In this document: piece after piece, positions 61,919-64,000 of the stretch
How the letters are laid out: each line of letters opens with the position of its first letter
How positions within the stretch are numbered: position 1 is the stretch's first letter
NCBI RefSeq assembly: GCF_021223605.1
Contig: NZ_CP075175.1
Span: 744,001 to 808,000, forward strand
Length of the DNA: 64,000 nucleotides
Reading direction: 5' to 3'
Origin: Paenibacillus sp. 481
Lineage (GTDB): Bacteria; Bacillota; Bacilli; Paenibacillales; Paenibacillaceae
Translations under genes and position numbers: made by a program
Notes under the pieces: model-generated
What the model was told of the DNA's origin: nothing
The model's input: only the letters and a program-made list of their open reading frames with translations
Databases searched by the model: none

Positions 61919-62602
61919 TTATGTCCCAACGACAAACCTTGCGAATTGCATAAAGGAACCAACAATCGGATCAATGAGACTAAACAGCGGCCCAATTGTG
62001 ATGGCACGAAGTTGTGGGATAAATACGATCAACATGAAAATAAAAATGGACCACTGCTCGATTTGCTGCATACGAATGCGCAGCGGCTTCGGCGCTAAAT
62101 CCTCAATAATACGGTAACCATCTAGCGGTGGCAGTGGGATTAAGTTAAATAAGAACAACAAAGTATTAAACTTGATGAAATTGGTCAAAAACAACACCAT
62201 AGCTAATTCCATCTTATCTGCTGGTTGAATGCTGTACCAGCCGAATTTGAGGCCAATATAAAAGATAAACGAACCGATTAAAGCAAGCAGCAAGTTGCTT
62301 AACGGCCCTACTGCCGACACGATAATACCCATTAAACGTGGTTTCTTAAAATTATCACGATTTACAGGAACGGGCTTGGCCCAACCGAAGCCTACAAGAA
62401 TGAATAGCAGCGCTCCGAGAAAATCAAAATGCTTAGCGGGATTCAACGTTACGCGTCCGAGCATTTTCGCTGTCGGATCGCCGAATTTCCATGCCGCGTA
62501 GGCGTGTGCAAATTCATGCACCGAGAAAGAAATCAAAAGAACGATCAGTACAAACGGTAAAACGTCTAGCGGCACAACAAATAACCTATCTAAAAACTCC
62601 AT
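61919..62602 (-). CDS. M50 site-2-protease-like membrane metalloprotease
   Basis: 227 residues with about six helices. The zinc motif SVHEFAHAYAAW has H29, E30 and H33; the third ligand is expected in the LNPAKHFDFLGALL segment (family pattern NPxxHxD). It belongs to the short YwhC/YyaK-type M50 group with no PDZ domain; substrates are unknown. GGGAGTGGGG precedes the ATG. It lies 15 bases after prmA and is probably co-transcribed. Confidence 0.9.
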   Translation of the reverse strand: MEFLDRLFVVPLDVLPFVLIVLLISFSVHEFAHAYAAWKFGDPTAKMLGRVTLNPAKHFDFLGALLFILVGFGWAKPVPVNRDNFKKPRLMGIIVSAVGPLSNLLLALIGSFIFYIGLKFGWYSIQPADKMELAMVLFLTNFIKFNTLLFLFNLIPLPPLDGYRIIEDLAPKPLRIRMQQIEQWSIFIFMLIVFIPQLRAITIGPLFSLIDPIVGSFMQFARFVVGT

Positions 62603-62617
62603 AACATCCCCACTCCC

Positions 62618-63598
62618 TTAGGAACGTTTACGAGCGACAATGGCCACCCAGTCCCCTTCATAATGCTTCTCTTCGATCGTGAAGCCGCTTGCTTGCAGCG
62701 CTTCCTCCACGACATGTTCTTTTTTAATAATAATACCTGATGTAATGTACACGCCATCCGGTTGCAGCGCTTCGTACACATCGTCAACAAATAGGGTAAT
62801 AATTTCCGCCAAAATGTTCGCCACGACCACTTTAATCGGCAGCTGCACGCCAAGCTCTGTCGCCTGCTGGGTCTCACTCGTTTTGATGACGTTCAACAAG
62901 TCACCCTCTCGAACGGTAACGGACGAATCAAGGCCGTTTAACTGTACGTTTTCGCGAGCGCTTTGCACCGCAACAGGGTCAAGATCAATCGCCAGTACAT
63001 GACGTGCTCCTAATTTACATGCGCCAATAGCGAGCACACCAGAGCCTGTACCGACGTCAATAACGTCTTCTCCACCTTGAATAACCGCTTCCAACGTGCG
63101 CAAGCACAGCGATGTCGTCGGGTGTGTGCCTGTACCGAACGCCATACCTGGGTCGAGCTCGATAATTTGCTCTGCTTCGGTTTCAGGCGTGTAGTCCTCC
63201 CACGAAGGCTTGATCGTCAAGCGCTCTGATACACGCACTGGTTTGAAATACTGCTTCCATGCGTTCGCCCAGTCGTCTTCATGCAGCCTGCGCCAAGACA
63301 TGGCAGCTGTACCTGGGTCGATTTGAAATGACTTAAGCAATTCGATCCGCTCTTTAATATCGACTTCGATCGCGCTCAGATCGGAACCATCCGCGAAATA
63401 GCCTTGGATGACCGCTTGCCCTTCAGGAATATCGTTCAGGGGCAGATCGTAAAGTTTGCCGTACGTCGTATCGCGCTCTTTGTTGAGCGTACCTGATTCT
63501 TCGATCGCAACGCCGCCTGCGCCCGCTTCATGCAAAAAGTTCGAAACCATTTCGATAGCTTGTTCTGTGGTATGTATCGTTAATTCATGCCAATACAA
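62618..63598 (-). CDS. prmA: Ribosomal protein L11 methyltransferase PrmA
   Basis: The start is taken as TTG at 63598: GAGGAGGAG lies nine bases ahead and the product then begins (L/M)YWHELTIHTTE, matching the start of known PrmA proteins. It gives 326 residues. The N-terminal L11-binding domain is followed by the SAM fold (MAFGTGTHPTT, VIDVGTGSGVLAIG, VVANILAEI). PrmA trimethylates L11. It leads the prmA-M50-rsmE-mtaB group. Confidence 0.94.
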   Translation of the reverse strand: MYWHELTIHTTEQAIEMVSNFLHEAGAGGVAIEESGTLNKERDTTYGKLYDLPLNDIPEGQAVIQGYFADGSDLSAIEVDIKERIELLKSFQIDPGTAAMSWRRLHEDDWANAWKQYFKPVRVSERLTIKPSWEDYTPETEAEQIIELDPGMAFGTGTHPTTSLCLRTLEAVIQGGEDVIDVGTGSGVLAIGACKLGARHVLAIDLDPVAVQSARENVQLNGLDSSVTVREGDLLNVIKTSETQQATELGVQLPIKVVVANILAEIITLFVDDVYEALQPDGVYITSGIIIKKEHVVEEALQASGFTIEEKHYEGDWVAIVARKRS

Positions 63599-63760
63599 AA
63601 TAGTGCTCCTCCTCGGTGTTACGTTCAATGTTTGATGTTGCATGGTTGATGTTTACATGTTTAAAGTTCAATATTTAGTGGTTAGTGTTACAACGGATCG
63701 TGTACCGCCCCTATAACAAATAGGAAGCAACCCACATCCTTATTATTGTACACAAAAACA

Positions 63761-63809
63761 AAACTCCTTACAACGATAGTCAACGAGACTATCTGGTTGC
63801 AAGAAGTTT
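63761..63809 (-). terminator. Terminator of the right-edge gene
   Basis: On the minus strand AAACTTCTTGCAACCAGATAGTC pairs, with a few mismatches, with GACTATCGTTGTAAGGAGTTT; TTTTGTTTTTG follows. The gap between here and prmA (63599-63760) has short AT-rich direct repeats (ATTGAAC, AACAT) but no gene. Confidence 0.75.
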
Positions 63810-63839
63810 GGGAGCAACAGTACACGTAATAACGCCACT

Positions 63840-64000
63840 TTACATCATACCGTAGTGATCTTTTACAATGGAACTCGCTTGTGCAAGCAATTCGCTGGGA
63901 AGACTCGCCTGTAGTACATAATGCCCGTCATGCTTCTGTGTAAAGCCGTGAGTATCACTAGCACCAGCTGACTTAGCTATGCCTCCATCCAGATCGCCAG
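63840..64000 (-). CDS. C-terminal fragment of an unrecognised protein
   Basis: The last 53 codons of a gene that enters from the right edge; it stops at TAA 63840-63842 and is followed by a strong terminator. The readable tail is rich in Gly/Ser at first (DGGIAKSAGASDTHGF), then alternates strand and helix (HYVLQASLPSELLAQASSIV) and ends DHYGMM. It loosely resembles the end of YflT-like general stress proteins, but too little is visible to name it. Confidence 0.6.
   Translation of the reverse strand, partial: GDLDGGIAKSAGASDTHGFTQKHDGHYVLQASLPSELLAQASSIVKDHYGMM

Overview
The window looks like core chromosome from a low-to-mid GC Gram-positive spore former of the Bacillales, most likely Paenibacillus or a close relative. 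The evidence is the combination of sporulation genes (rsfA, a YhcN/YlaJ lipoprotein, yqfC-yqfD), strong AGGAGG-type ribosome binding sites, a glycyl T-box leader, AddAB rather than RecBCD, and long colinearity with the Bacillus subtilis yla and yqe-yqf regions. The RNase P RNA, however, reads as class A rather than the B. subtilis class B. Nearly all genes are on the minus strand, so this is probably one replichore with the minus strand leading. Five genes run the other way: yqgY, a coiled-coil secreted protein, ylaJ, an S8 protease and yqeW.

Layout, left to right. 1-5.7 kb: a panE-like N-terminal fragment, rsfA, yqgY with a textbook SigA promoter, a MidA-family methyltransferase, a CwlO/PcsB-like coiled-coil exported protein, and an orphan family-1 solute-binding protein. 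5.8-12 kb: a rearranged yla cluster (PIN-PhoH ATPase ylaK, lipoprotein ylaJ, an LCP transferase, a small unknown protein, ylaH, typA). 12-17.2 kb: a TerC/YjbE-type exporter, the thiI-nifZ thiolation pair, a 10-bp tandem repeat array, two small genes and ypuI. 17.4-19.8 kb: an S8 protease with a large N-terminal extension, convergent with rnpB.

19.8-41.7 kb is the conserved macromolecular-synthesis region, transcribed leftward: hit, rpsU-yqeY, nfeD-floA (behind a SigW-type promoter), an acidic membrane-anchored protein, yqfC-yqfD (behind a SigE-like promoter), phoH, pgpH, ybeY, dgkA, cdd, era, yqzL, recO, T-box-glyQS, yqxD, dnaG, sigA, trmK and nif3. It joins translation, ribosome maturation, replication initiation, c-di-AMP turnover and the primary sigma factor.

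41.8-56.1 kb holds a 16-residue-repeat protein, a second 10-bp tandem repeat array, and two double-strand-break repair operons (sbcD-sbcC and addB-addA) whose genes overlap by ATGA. 56.3-63.6 kb returns to the yqe order: an rRNA methyltransferase, divergent yqeW, a NUDIX hydrolase, mtaB, rsmE, an M50 peptidase and prmA. The right edge carries the C-terminus of an unrecognised protein.

I see no phage, insertion sequence, CRISPR array, tRNA or rRNA, and no obvious new defence system. The parts least explained by known biology are the short tandem repeats (8-, 9-, 10-, 21- and 48-bp units), the low-complexity inserts in SbcC and AddA, the repeat protein, the exported coiled-coil protein, the S8 protease extension, and a few regulatory signals in the gaps.
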